Shown here one piece after another: positions 44,670-53,929 of a DNA stretch of 64,000 bases. Source of the stretch: Usnea hakonensis (lineage: Eukaryota > Ascomycota > Lecanoromycetes > Lecanorales > Parmeliaceae). The stretch's first letter is position 1. The number at the start of each line of letters is the position of its first letter. Below the pieces are notes generated by a model. It was not told the DNA's origin and searched no databases. It was given only the letters and a program-made list of their open reading frames with translations. The DNA lies in NCBI GenBank assembly GCA_013423325.1, contig BLJB01000149.1, positions 78,451 to 142,450 on the forward strand. The letters are read 5' to 3'. A program made the translations under genes and the position numbers.

Positions 44670-45505
44670 TCCCCATCACTGCCCGTGAAAGGCTGTCTCT
44701 GATTGTGGCCACGTTTTATTGTTGCAAAGCATACCAATGCTCAGTCCCATAAACAAGAGGGAACTAGGAAGTATGGTGAACTTGAAGCCGTGTTTCCGAG
44801 TCCCTTCGAGTGTCGATGAAGATTCACAAATGGAATGATTATCGCATCCAGCGGGATATACGTAGTGCCAAGCGACGCTAGTGCCATCTCAGCCCTAAAG
44901 TAAGTCAGGTACCATACGAGAGGAGTCTTACCTCTGCTCCCAATAGTCAATACTAACAAGAGGGTTTCGAGCGTAAAGAACACTATTCAATCTGTATATT
45001 ACAGCACCGCATGATTGAAAAGGCGTCTTTGAAAGAGCCTAAGGCATAGTAGTCCCCCAATAGTAATAAATTTAAATAAATCCACTTGAAGCTGGCTGTA
45101 AAAGGAAGCGAGCGGCGATTTTCTCCAGCGCTGTAGAGATGTTAAGCGGCTTTGTAGGTTGATAAACGCTTTGAAATGACCCATGATAGCCAGAAAAAAG
45201 CCAGAATACTTTTATTCGCACGGTCGGAGTCTCTGTAGAGTATTGTTCTGAGTAGCAGGCGAGATATCCAGGAGCGGGTGAACCAACAGGCCAGATTACA
45301 AAAGCCGCATCTCATGTGAAAGCTCCAGGTTAGTGAATAGCATCGAGTCGAGAAGGCTTGAGATGGAATGATTGCCAATAGCAAGTAGAGCGCCATTCTT
45401 CCGTACTCGTACCCTGGGTAGATAAGTGTGTTGGTCTCGTACATACCAATATCGCTACCCAAGTAGCGTCCGAACGATATAGATGTCCTCCTACGTCCCA
45501 TAAAA
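44670..45505. other. Intergenic
   Basis: Minus-strand frames at 44741-44983 and 44999-45184 have hydrophobic stretches but no family likeness or splice support; I do not call them. This is the 3' flank of the FUSC gene and 5' flank of the dehydrogenase. Confidence 0.45.
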
Positions 45506-48500
45506 TTAGTCCTTCTTGCCCTTCCGACCCTCGTTGCCTAGAAGAGTCTCTTCGGAAGAGTCTGCCGTGGAGATGACATGGAACGAAAAGTCGACTTCGC
45601 CAACCAAGGCTTTGACATTGCTGTGACCCAGTTGTCATTTACTACACTGCCAGATTTCAAGAATGGCAACTTACTCAATCAACTTCTCCAAATCATCACT
45701 GACAAGACTACTCGCAATCTGCATGACAGCAAATGCACTGTAGCCCGGTTCGGCAATATGGCTAACGCTCAGAATATCCGCATCCATCTCCTCGAGTTTT
45801 TGGCTCAGCCTGTAGGATGGTGGAGGTTTGAGGTAGGGCGGCAGTGGGTTGCCATTGGTCACAGCGGATGAAAGCAGGGCAAGGACCGAGGTAACGTCCT
45901 GCGATGTAGCATCTAGTCTCCCAATGAGACGAGCAAAGTCTTGGATCCAAATTGCTCTGTCTGGAGATGTCGCAGGGTCGTGGGAAAATTGGGTCGAGGA
46001 ATAAGAGATGAGAGCCAGGTAATCTAAGATGCTGCGAATTGAGTGAGTCGGATTTCACAACAATCAGGTTGGCAACCTCTTACTTGTACACCTTTTGAAT
46101 AATCGTATCGTACTCCTGTTTCGGGAATTTGCCACCAAAGGTAGGCTCCCAGGCGGTGAATGCCGAGTGTTGACGCAAGCCAGCGAGTAGTGTAAGCTCT
46201 TTGACATAAACCTTTTCACGAGCCCTTCGCAGCTTGCCGCCGGGGCTCTCCTTTGACTCCGTGTCGCCTTCAATACCCTTGATTCGTAGACCAATGGTCG
46301 TGTGCACAATTGAATAAAAGTTTGCGAGGAGGTATAGAGATACACCAAGGTCTTGCCGTAGTTGAGATCGAGCTGTCAGCGGATACGGAAAGAAAGTCCA
46401 AATGAAGGCTACAAGCATACCTCCAGAGACACAAGCGAGTCTGTAAGGCGCAAGGAGGTAGATTGGATAGTACGGTTGTCCACTGCTTGAAGCCGCCTGA
46501 AATGTAAGCCCCCAGCCAAGTCTCGCTAACAAACACTCACCACCACCCCAAGCTTCTTCACTTCTAATTCGTACCCGACGATCAAGACTTGGAAACGTAA
46601 GCCATGTATAGATGAGATGTCGGAAAAATGCTTACCCTGCGTGACAATGGAGAGAATGGCCACAACCGTGAAACGAGGGTATCTCATTAAAAAGTAGAAT
46701 TCGAAGAATATGAAGATGAACATGAAAACAATCACTCCCGCCGGATGGCTGTCAACAATGTACCAGATAATAAAACTTGTACACATGGCAATTGCTGATA
46801 CTTGTTAAAATGGACTCGGTATAGTGCGTCGGGGCTAGCTTACCTGTTCCCATAATACGACCGAAAAAGCCAAACACGCCAGATCCTGCTGTGGTGGTCA
46901 TTCCAATCGCCACCATGATCATCGCCCAAACGAGTCTCTGTTCCGTAAAGAACACGTATGTGTCTTTGAGGTAGGCGACTATACCGATACTGAGAGTCGC
47001 GCAGGCAACCCGAAATCCAAAAGCTGACTCTTGACTGCTCAAAATTTCAGAGAACTGCCTCAACCTATTGGAGAACCTTTGCCAAGCGTTGGTAGGTGGA
47101 AGGTGCTCAGGATCTTTGGCAGCCCGGAACGAGGCGCCTGAGTAAATACTAAATCCACCAGCCTCGGTAGAATCTGGAGTGTGCTCCACGCTGGCATCTT
47201 CAACTTTTAAAGAGCCAGTCACCCATTTCTTGAGCCGCTTTAGGGTCGGAGAGAGGACTCGATTCTTCTTCATAGTCCCATCTTCGACCTTTTTATCAGC
47301 AAAGTGAACCAGAGCTACTACTGCTCGACCAGTTGACCAAAGCAGGAATTCCATCTACGCCTTTGTTAATTTCGCGCTCGACGTGAGTACGCATGTGCAA
47401 AGTCGCCCACAGGTAAAAACTTACGTATAAGACAAGATACAACTGTCGTTGGTTCTTGGCATGCTGTTCGGGATCTTCTACCAGGTTCCCTTTCTCCGTG
47501 CTCATGTTTAAAGTCGTTTGAGAGGGATTTTCGAAAGGGTTGGAATCCACATTGATCCCTCTCTGCTGGCACCAAACTGCGAGAGTGGTCTTTCGTTGTT
47601 CATAGAAACGATCGATTCTCTTGGTTAGATAAGTGGCATATCGTGGCTCTCCAGGTCTCATGACACCACCGTCGGCTTCTACATCTTTGGATGTCGCATC
47701 ATGACTTTTCATACCCTTGTCTACTTTCTGATTCCTGGGAGGTTTGGCCAGCTCCAGCGTATAGAGGGAATGCTGAAGTCCATCGTGCATGGCCTCCGTC
47801 ACTGTTTGAAACGGATCATGCAGGGTTCGCATAATCTCATTCCATTGCCTCTTTCCTTTCTCGCTTTCGGGGGATGAAGCAGTCTCACGTTGTATCCAGC
47901 CTCCCTGATCTGCAATACGTTGAAAAATATCGGCAACGCTACTCATACCTGTCATCGGAGTAATGATGCCCCGCAAGAGCGTAGACAGCTCAGCAACATC
48001 AGAAGCATCGAGCTTTCCCCACGCTAGTTCGCGTTTTGCAAATGCAATATCAGTATACATTTTGCCGTAGAGCTCTCCAAGAGCCCTAATGGCAGATGTT
48101 AGTTCTTGAGCTTCGGTGTTTCCGTTCGGTTTGACTACATTGCGCTTCTTGTGCTTTTCATCCTTGGCATTCTCGTCAGACTCTTCAGGGGAACGGAAAA
48201 TGTCCTTTTTCTCCAAGGTCTGCAGATAGGCTATCTGGGCTTTGAGTGTCCCCTGAGCAGCTGCAATGAGCCCAGCCGATTGTTTGAAAACCGTCGTTCG
48301 CACGGACACGGGAAATATGAACAGCGACACCCCTGTAGCAATAGCAAATCCAGTGAGAAAGCATTCCAAGAGGCGTTTAGTAAAAGCGATACCAGCAACC
48401 ATGGTTGGAAAGTTGGGCGCGTAGACTGAGGCTACATTTGCAAAGATGGAATATATAATGACTGGAAATTGAAGCTGCGGCCTTGATGCGCGGAGAGTAT

Positions 48501-48993
48501 TGACCACGTAAATGTTGAAGAAAAGCCAGATGGCACACACGGCGGAAGCCGAGGAATTATATGTCGCCACTGCAGCTCCAGGGCTGGGACCGTTGCCGGT
48601 GGCTTTGACTGACGGGCTCGTGTGAGTTCGTGCTTGGACGCTGCAATAGATCTCAAGCAAAGACACTGCAGCGCCAATACACACCCCAATTATGTTGAAG
48701 AGCATGGTTTGGATGAATTTACTCCTCGGTAGTATGGCAAAGCTAAGGACAGACATGATAGCGACAAGGTAACCAAGAGTTGAGTAGATGTCGGCGAAAG
48801 AGGTACTTTGATAGACTGCAAGCGAAATTGCTGGAGGTAAGGCACCCTTGAACATCATCATCAGCATGCCTGGATTGAGACCAGATCTGTCCCACAATCT
48901 CTTGATCAGCGACTGCTCCTTGGCTGGAGGTTCTTTGTCAATGCCATCGGTACTACCCTCCGGCTCGTCCCGGATTTGTGTCTGGGGAGTCAT
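45506..48993 (-). CDS. FUSC/DUF2421 family membrane protein (aromatic-acid-exporter-like)
   Basis: Seven exons (48993-47425, 47354-46844, 46794-46636, 46587-46541, 46496-46084, 46031-45675, 45620-45506) join in frame to 1056 aa; introns are 48-70 nt. The N-terminal six-helix ArAE-type domain is in the first 260 residues (GALPPAISLAVYQ, LGYLVAIMSVLSFAI, NFPTMVAGIAFTKRLLECFLTGFAIATGVSLFIFP). A long cytosolic part with coiled-coil and charged sequence follows. A second membrane domain (VACATLSIGIVAYLKDTYVFF, MIMVAIGMTTTAGSG, HPAGVIVFMFIFIFFEF) precedes the DUF2421 part (TEL-type KELTLLAGLRQHSAFTAWEPTFGGKFP). The end, GRKGKKD, is in the last small exon. Relatives include fusaric-acid-resistance and aromatic-acid efflux proteins. 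Substrate unknown. Confidence 0.9.
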
Positions 48994-49948
48994 GTCGTTC
49001 TGATCTTATGTCACCGCTATTGACGAGGCCTTACTGTGGGTGTTTGAGCCTGGATGGCATCGATTTGTGATGGGAAGACCGTCTTATTTACTGATTGAAT
49101 GATTGTATACAGGGTAACAACATCCTAGCCTCGCATTGAACACGGTGCACAAGCGGGTCAGAATATTATACCTCAAGGTACGTATTAGAGTTTTAAGCGA
49201 AACTGACCCAATCAATGTTCAGGTCCAACAGCATCCGAAAGCTGAGGTAGGCCAACACGAGATGAATTGACTTTCGCCAAGATGCTCCGAGTGTCTTTAA
49301 TTGCGAGCTTGGTCTCCGGAACGGCAACTCTGCCGAATCCAAAACACGAGATACGACATGGCAACATAGGCAACACGAATACCACTATCCATTCATTACT
49401 CCGTATATACTTCTGATATAACTCGAAGACCCCTATTTCCAAAAGTGGCCGACTATCTAAGCAGAACATCGACCAATCCAAAACCAAAATCAGCCAAGGT
49501 AAGATTCTTGAAAAAGGCACGGATGCCAATAAATCTGAAAACACCATCGCTCTTGCTTTCACTCGTTCCATCTGATTTCCATAATTACAAAGCTCAGGGT
49601 TAGCCTAATATCACTGTCCTGCTCTTGACCTGTCCCGTGTCTATCCGATTTTGCGTACCCTTCCGAGAGCGAGCTGGGAAAGGTCACTTGTCCGCCAAGA
49701 AGAGTCGACATGGACAAATTGTACATTGGCAGAGATCGAGGTGTGGAATTCGGCTCTCGGCTAGGTTGATAATTACATGGGAACGCGTAGATCTGAATTT
49801 TGAAAGATGAATCCCAAGGAATTGTCGTATGCGTTGTTTTGATGTTCTCGATTTGAAAGCTCAGATTTTCATTTCTTATGACTTGACGATCGAATCATTA
49901 TTCGCGCACCCAACATGTTTGCTGATTCAATGACCTTTAGCGTTTTCG
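48994..49948. other. Intergenic
   Basis: Frames at 49212-49571 (minus) and 49625-49810 (plus) have no features. No RNA or repeat is seen. Confidence 0.5.
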
Positions 49949-50830
49949 TCACCACGACTCTTCATCCGCAGGGTGTTCGATGTCTTCCTCGTATTCTTTG
50001 TTCAACTCCACCAAGTCACCATATTGAAACGGACACCGCCGCCCCTGTTTTGCTAAGCTGGCAGTCGAGATTTGGAGATTCTGAGGCATCTCGATGACAA
50101 TCCCGGGATTCGCATACCGCATCACTCTCAGCGGCTTCAGTACGCCCACTAGTCGACCCTTCGCGTCTAAACGTGGCTTCCACGAGCCCGGAGATTTCTC
50201 CTCAAAGAAATGAACCTTGATTGTCCGCAAGTTTGGCAACTTCGCCAATGAATTGCACACAGTCATGGTATTGGCTTGAAGTTCTCTGACAGAACGGCCA
50301 TAACAGTCATAGTTTTTAAATTTATTATACACACCAGGCCAGCGTATCTCCAAATGAACAGTAGGCACATGTTCGAGGGCGTGTGGTGCACTACGAATCA
50401 CGCCGGTAAAGGGCCTTCTGTCACCATAGAGATTTCCGACATTGCGGACTATGATGGAGATCGAGGTTCTGGAATACAGCACGTGTGCAGCCTCTTCGTA
50501 GACCTGCCTGTTTACGTTGAGGATGGCATCAGGAAGCATTTTCTTTCCTCGGCGAATATTCCAACACTCGGGTGTTCTGTACCGCGCGAAATGATGATAG
50601 TAGACGATGTTGCGCAGCTCTGGTGGGAGATCAAGAAATCGAAAAGGCTGCCTTTCAGAACGTTGCGAGCGGTCTGCATAGAAGACAGTAAGCGCCTTAA
50701 TGGCGGCAAGGAATTGCAGTCCGCTCCAAATTGTAAAGACGATGATCGCTAAGATGACTAGGTACAATAGTATGTCATGAAAAAATCTGCGGAAGAAGGA
50801 TAGCGTCTCGAGCGTTGCTATGGAGCCCAT
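49949..50830 (-). CDS. F-box-like/2EXR-type protein with an N-terminal membrane segment
   Basis: A single exon of 293 aa from the ATG at 50830 (the longer frame to 50941 starts with TTG). A hydrophobic stretch (DILLYLVILAIIVFTIWSGLQF) near residues 18-40 precedes the FRFLDLPPELRNIVYYHHF motif, typical of the LPPELR-containing 2EXR/F-box-like proteins of filamentous fungi. A VNRQVYEEAAHVLYSRT segment follows about 40 residues later, as usual for these proteins. Function unknown; some members may be SCF substrate receptors. It is followed upstream on the same strand by a related gene. Confidence 0.75.
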   Translation of the reverse strand: MGSIATLETLSFFRRFFHDILLYLVILAIIVFTIWSGLQFLAAIKALTVFYADRSQRSERQPFRFLDLPPELRNIVYYHHFARYRTPECWNIRRGKKMLPDAILNVNRQVYEEAAHVLYSRTSISIIVRNVGNLYGDRRPFTGVIRSAPHALEHVPTVHLEIRWPGVYNKFKNYDCYGRSVRELQANTMTVCNSLAKLPNLRTIKVHFFEEKSPGSWKPRLDAKGRLVGVLKPLRVMRYANPGIVIEMPQNLQISTASLAKQGRRCPFQYGDLVELNKEYEEDIEHPADEESW

Positions 50831-51224
50831 GACTTTTCCAACGTGCAAATTTTCGGAAGAAAGCGGATGGTTACTGCTCAGCAAAGTCAGGATACGATGG
50901 GACGGATGAAACAAGTAGAGGTAGGTGGTGTAATAGAACAAAGTTGTCGGTATGAATATTGCATTATTTCATCTTGGCATGATGGAAAATTGCATTTTCC
51001 TTCCCGAGCTGTGGGGACTGACAACATGGTTCGATATGATAATCATTGTATTCGCCTGTATTAGATGATCAAATTGTCACGACTTCTACCGCAGAAAAGC
51101 AAATCTGTCGACATTCTTTGTATCTTACACTCCGCTTTGAAAGCTTTAAACACTCAAGCTCGGGCAATGCTAGCAAACACCTAGTCACCGAGCACATATC
51201 GCCCTCAAGCAACCATCGCATCTT
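50831..51224. other. Spacer between two tandem 2EXR-like genes
   Basis: 394 bp, no gene seen; promoter of the left gene must lie here. Confidence 0.45.
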
Positions 51225-52025
51225 TCAACCGAAAAACTGCCTCAGATTCTCTCTCAAATCCTCAATATCCTCCTGGATCTCTCTGAACGTATTTGAAATC
51301 GCACCTCTATCCTTCTGATCTCTCGAAAGCTCCTCCGTCGATACGGGACCATTCAAAGGCATTCTTACAAGCACCTCTTTATTCTTCCGTCGAACCTGCT
51401 TCAGACCCCGCAGCCAAACGGGAATCTTGTGAACCGGCGGTGCGGCTTTTGTTAATTCCGATGCATGCACCGTCATGTGAGACCACGCTACGTCGATGGT
51501 ACGTAGTTTTGGAAGACCTGAAAGCATGGCACCCACTGTCGTCACTGTCCGTTTGAGCATGAAGTCCAATGTAGGCACATGTTCGTGGGAACCACGGGAA
51601 CCACGGGAACCACGATCCATGAGCTTGGAGTATTCGATGGACGGCCAGTGAACTTTCAAAACGATATTCCTGATGAGCTCCAGAATTTTTGAGCTCATAT
51701 GAAATAGTTCGAGGCCAGCACCTGTATTGATATCGCTCGTCGCTAGGCATGTGGCTAGGCCGAATATGCTTTCCGGTCTGATTGACAAGAGGAACTCTCC
51801 TTTGGTGTAGAGATGGTAGAAAGCTTCGTTATAGATTGTGTGGTTGACGTAGAGGAGATCGATTGGTGTCCATCGTTTTGTCAGCGTCTTATGTCGGGGT
51901 ACGATTTGTTCAGAGGTAAGATGGTAGTGGTATATAATCGTGCGGACTTCAGTTGGAAGTTTGAGGAGGGGAAATGCTGCTTTGCCGGGGTTGCTAGTAT
52001 TGATTGCTTGATATGTGTACGACAT
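51225..52025 (-). CDS. F-box-like/2EXR-type protein, paralogue of the neighbour
   Basis: A single exon of 266 aa from the ATG at 52025. FPLLKLPTEVRTIIYHYHL resembles the neighbour's LPPELRNIVYYHHF, and LLYVNHTIYNEAFYHLYTKGEF parallels LNVNRQVYEEAAHVLYSRT. Both also share a LPKLRTIDV/LPNLRTIKV block and a terminal acidic EDIEDL/EYEEDIE region. This suggests an old tandem duplication. An RGSRGSRGS run is encoded by three near-perfect 9-bp repeats near 51,590-51,620. Unlike its neighbour it lacks a membrane segment. Function unknown. Confidence 0.75.
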   Translation of the reverse strand: MSYTYQAINTSNPGKAAFPLLKLPTEVRTIIYHYHLTSEQIVPRHKTLTKRWTPIDLLYVNHTIYNEAFYHLYTKGEFLLSIRPESIFGLATCLATSDINTGAGLELFHMSSKILELIRNIVLKVHWPSIEYSKLMDRGSRGSRGSHEHVPTLDFMLKRTVTTVGAMLSGLPKLRTIDVAWSHMTVHASELTKAAPPVHKIPVWLRGLKQVRRKNKEVLVRMPLNGPVSTEELSRDQKDRGAISNTFREIQEDIEDLRENLRQFFG

Positions 52026-52108
52026 TGTGACTTGGTAGAGGAAATATATGGTATACTTATTGTCAAGGTTTGTTGTTGAGACAGATACAAAGAAGTTTAT
52101 AGTTCTCG

Positions 52109-52230
52109 TTGAGTGTGGGATGTGAATATGTAAGAAAAAAAAAGCATTATATCAAACTTGCGCGTAAGCTCAACGAGTGTGATGTGGATATTTAAGAAAG
52201 ACTGCATTATATCAAACTTGCGCGTGAGCC
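52109..52230. repeat. 60-bp imperfect tandem duplication upstream of the 2EXR-like gene
   Basis: GCATTATATCAAACTTGCGC occurs at 52145-52164 and again at 52205-52224, exactly 60 bp apart. The preceding GAGTGTG(G)ATGTG(A/G)ATAT(G/T)TAAGAAA blocks are also duplicated. The copies differ at several bases and in the length of an A run. The array is 84-205 bp upstream of the minus-strand start codon at 52025. Confidence 0.85.
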
Positions 52231-52311
52231 TAAACGGACTTGACATTGTCACTCAAGTCCCACAAAAGTGACATTAGAAAATGTGCATGTTGAATGAACA
52301 TTAGACTTTCC

Positions 52312-52974
52312 TCACTCTGCAGTGAAATTTGCATATTCATCCATGCTCATCAAATTCTCCAATTCCCCTGCATCATTTACTTGTATCTTTGCAATCCATC
52401 CCTCTCCTTCTGGGCTTTTATTTAAAGTGCCTGGCTTCGCTTGCAGTGCATCATTCGCCTCTATGATCTTTCCTGACACAGGTGTCAGGATATCCGATGC
52501 CGACTTGACTGATTCGACGGCCCCCATATTATCGCCGGCTTTGAGTTGAAGGTCGATGGTAGGAAGTTCCACGTAGACAACATCGCCTAGGTTCTTGGCT
52601 GCGTAGACCGATACACCGATAGTGCCTAAGACGTAATTTGAGTCAGTCGCGGTTCAATGTATAGCACGAAGAGCTCAAGTATTGTTGGGATTACCAATTT
52701 TGCCGTCTTCGCTGAGCTCAACCCATTCGTGGTCCTCTGTGTACTTCTTTTCTTGTACTACACACACCTGCATTAGTAGCTGTTATCCCATTGACTTTAC
52801 AGGGCTCAACTCGCAAGCTACTGAAGTTGAGAAAGCCCGCTGGCTTAGAGCTGGTCTGGGAAATCGTGCTTGCAATTGGACTTGAGGTGTGAACTTTGCG
52901 CGATGGCACGCCGGCAGGAGGTATAGCCTCTGAGAGGATTTCAATGGCACTCTCAGCCTCGAGACCGCTGCCAT
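52312..52974 (-). CDS. GCV3: Glycine cleavage system H protein, mitochondrial
   Basis: Exons 52974-52822, 52767-52695 and 52625-52312 give 179 aa; introns are 54 and 69 nt. The N-terminus is a basic mitochondrial presequence (LRVPLKSSQRLYLLPACHR...RAFSTS). The mature part begins KKYTEDHEWVEL and has GTIGVSVYAAKNLGDVVYVELP. The lipoyl-lysine segment is GAVESVKSASDILTPVSG, and the end is LMSMDEYANFTAE. The lipoylated lysine shuttles the aminomethyl group between the P, T and L proteins. The first acceptor is less certain because a second AG lies 10 nt downstream, but only the chosen one keeps frame. Divergent from MRP17 with 172 bp between starts. Confidence 0.93.
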
Positions 52975-53146
52975 AGTCGCTGTCTGGTAGTGTTGAGGGG
53001 AAGACAGAGCTCTGCGCGTAGATCGCTGAAGCCCGCTAGTTCAGCCTTATGAGGCGAACCCTAAGGTACCTACGAGACGAACCGCGTGCGATGAATATCG
53101 ATCTTCTACAGAAACTCGTGAGCAATGAAAAAGGAAAGACGGCGCC
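52975..53146. promoter_or_regulatory. Bidirectional promoter region, GCV3 / MRP17
   Basis: Only 172 bp separate the two divergent start codons, both of mitochondrial protein genes. An AAGGTACCTACGAG motif is at about 53062-53075. Promoter role is inferred from layout. Confidence 0.5.
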
Positions 53147-53651
53147 ATGTTGTATGAAATGATAGCTATTGTATATACTGTCCCTGCAATCCAAATCACC
53201 ACTAATAATCAAATCAGGTTCGTGTGGGCAAATACCATAACACAAACGAGGTCAAAGAGTACGACCCCAGTCCCAATTCTCCATCCCAGCCGACTCTCCC
53301 CCACTGACACCGCCCTTGTTCAGACTCGCCCGCACAGCCGGCTCCCTCATCCTCGCCCACGGCGGCGTGGTCCGCGGCCTGACTAATTGGGGACCCTTCC
53401 TTCTTACTAAGCCTGTCAAGAAGAATCAAGCACGGCACGACTCTGGCCACCACTTCATATTACGCTTTGACGCCTCTCCTTCCGTACAGGAGCTAGTCAG
53501 GAAAACATTGGCTGTAGATCCCCGGATGGTTCGGTGCGGAGTTGTCAAAATGGGTGGGAAGCTAAAGGATATCGTTGATGTAAAAGGGGTGGTGGAGTGG
53601 CAGCGGAAGAGGAGGGCCAGCGATCTGGGAAGTTATATGGACAGTCTGTGA
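53147..53651 (+). CDS. MRP17: Mitochondrial small ribosomal subunit protein bS6m
   Basis: Exons 53147-53170, 53218-53258 and 53324-53651 give 130 aa; introns are 47 and 65 nt. The first exon has eight codons, MLYEMIAI, and is followed by VRVGKYHNTNEVKE and LARTAGSLILAHGGVVRGLTNWG. The S6 core continues FLLTKPVKKNQARHDSGHHFILRFDASPSVQELVRKTLAVDPRMVR. This matches Mrp17/bS6m at its normal length. It binds bS18m at the platform of the small mitoribosomal subunit. Confidence 0.95.
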
Positions 53652-53929
53652 CACGCACCAAGTACAGAATAGGTCGAGAGGTGGAAGAGTGTAAAGGAGG
53701 ATCAAATAGCGGAAGCATAGCTCGGAGTTCCTAGGTTGCGTACTGGCATAGAGAAGGTTTGGTCTGATCTTGCCGATTTATCGTTGGAAATCCTACAACA
53801 TATCCTCATCCTCTCTGACCACATGATCCACTGATGATTTCCAAGAGAAGACACGTTTCTCTCTTCACTGTACCTTTTAGGTATCGTCTCATTGTCGCAC
53901 AGTTGCAGCTCGACATACATCCGCCCGGC

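Noticed and set aside
45200..45640. Minus-strand frames 45142-45501 and 45330-45638 as a separate gene
   Set aside because: They overlap the final exon of the FUSC gene in the wrong frame; the FUSC frame ends at 45506 with GRKGKKD.
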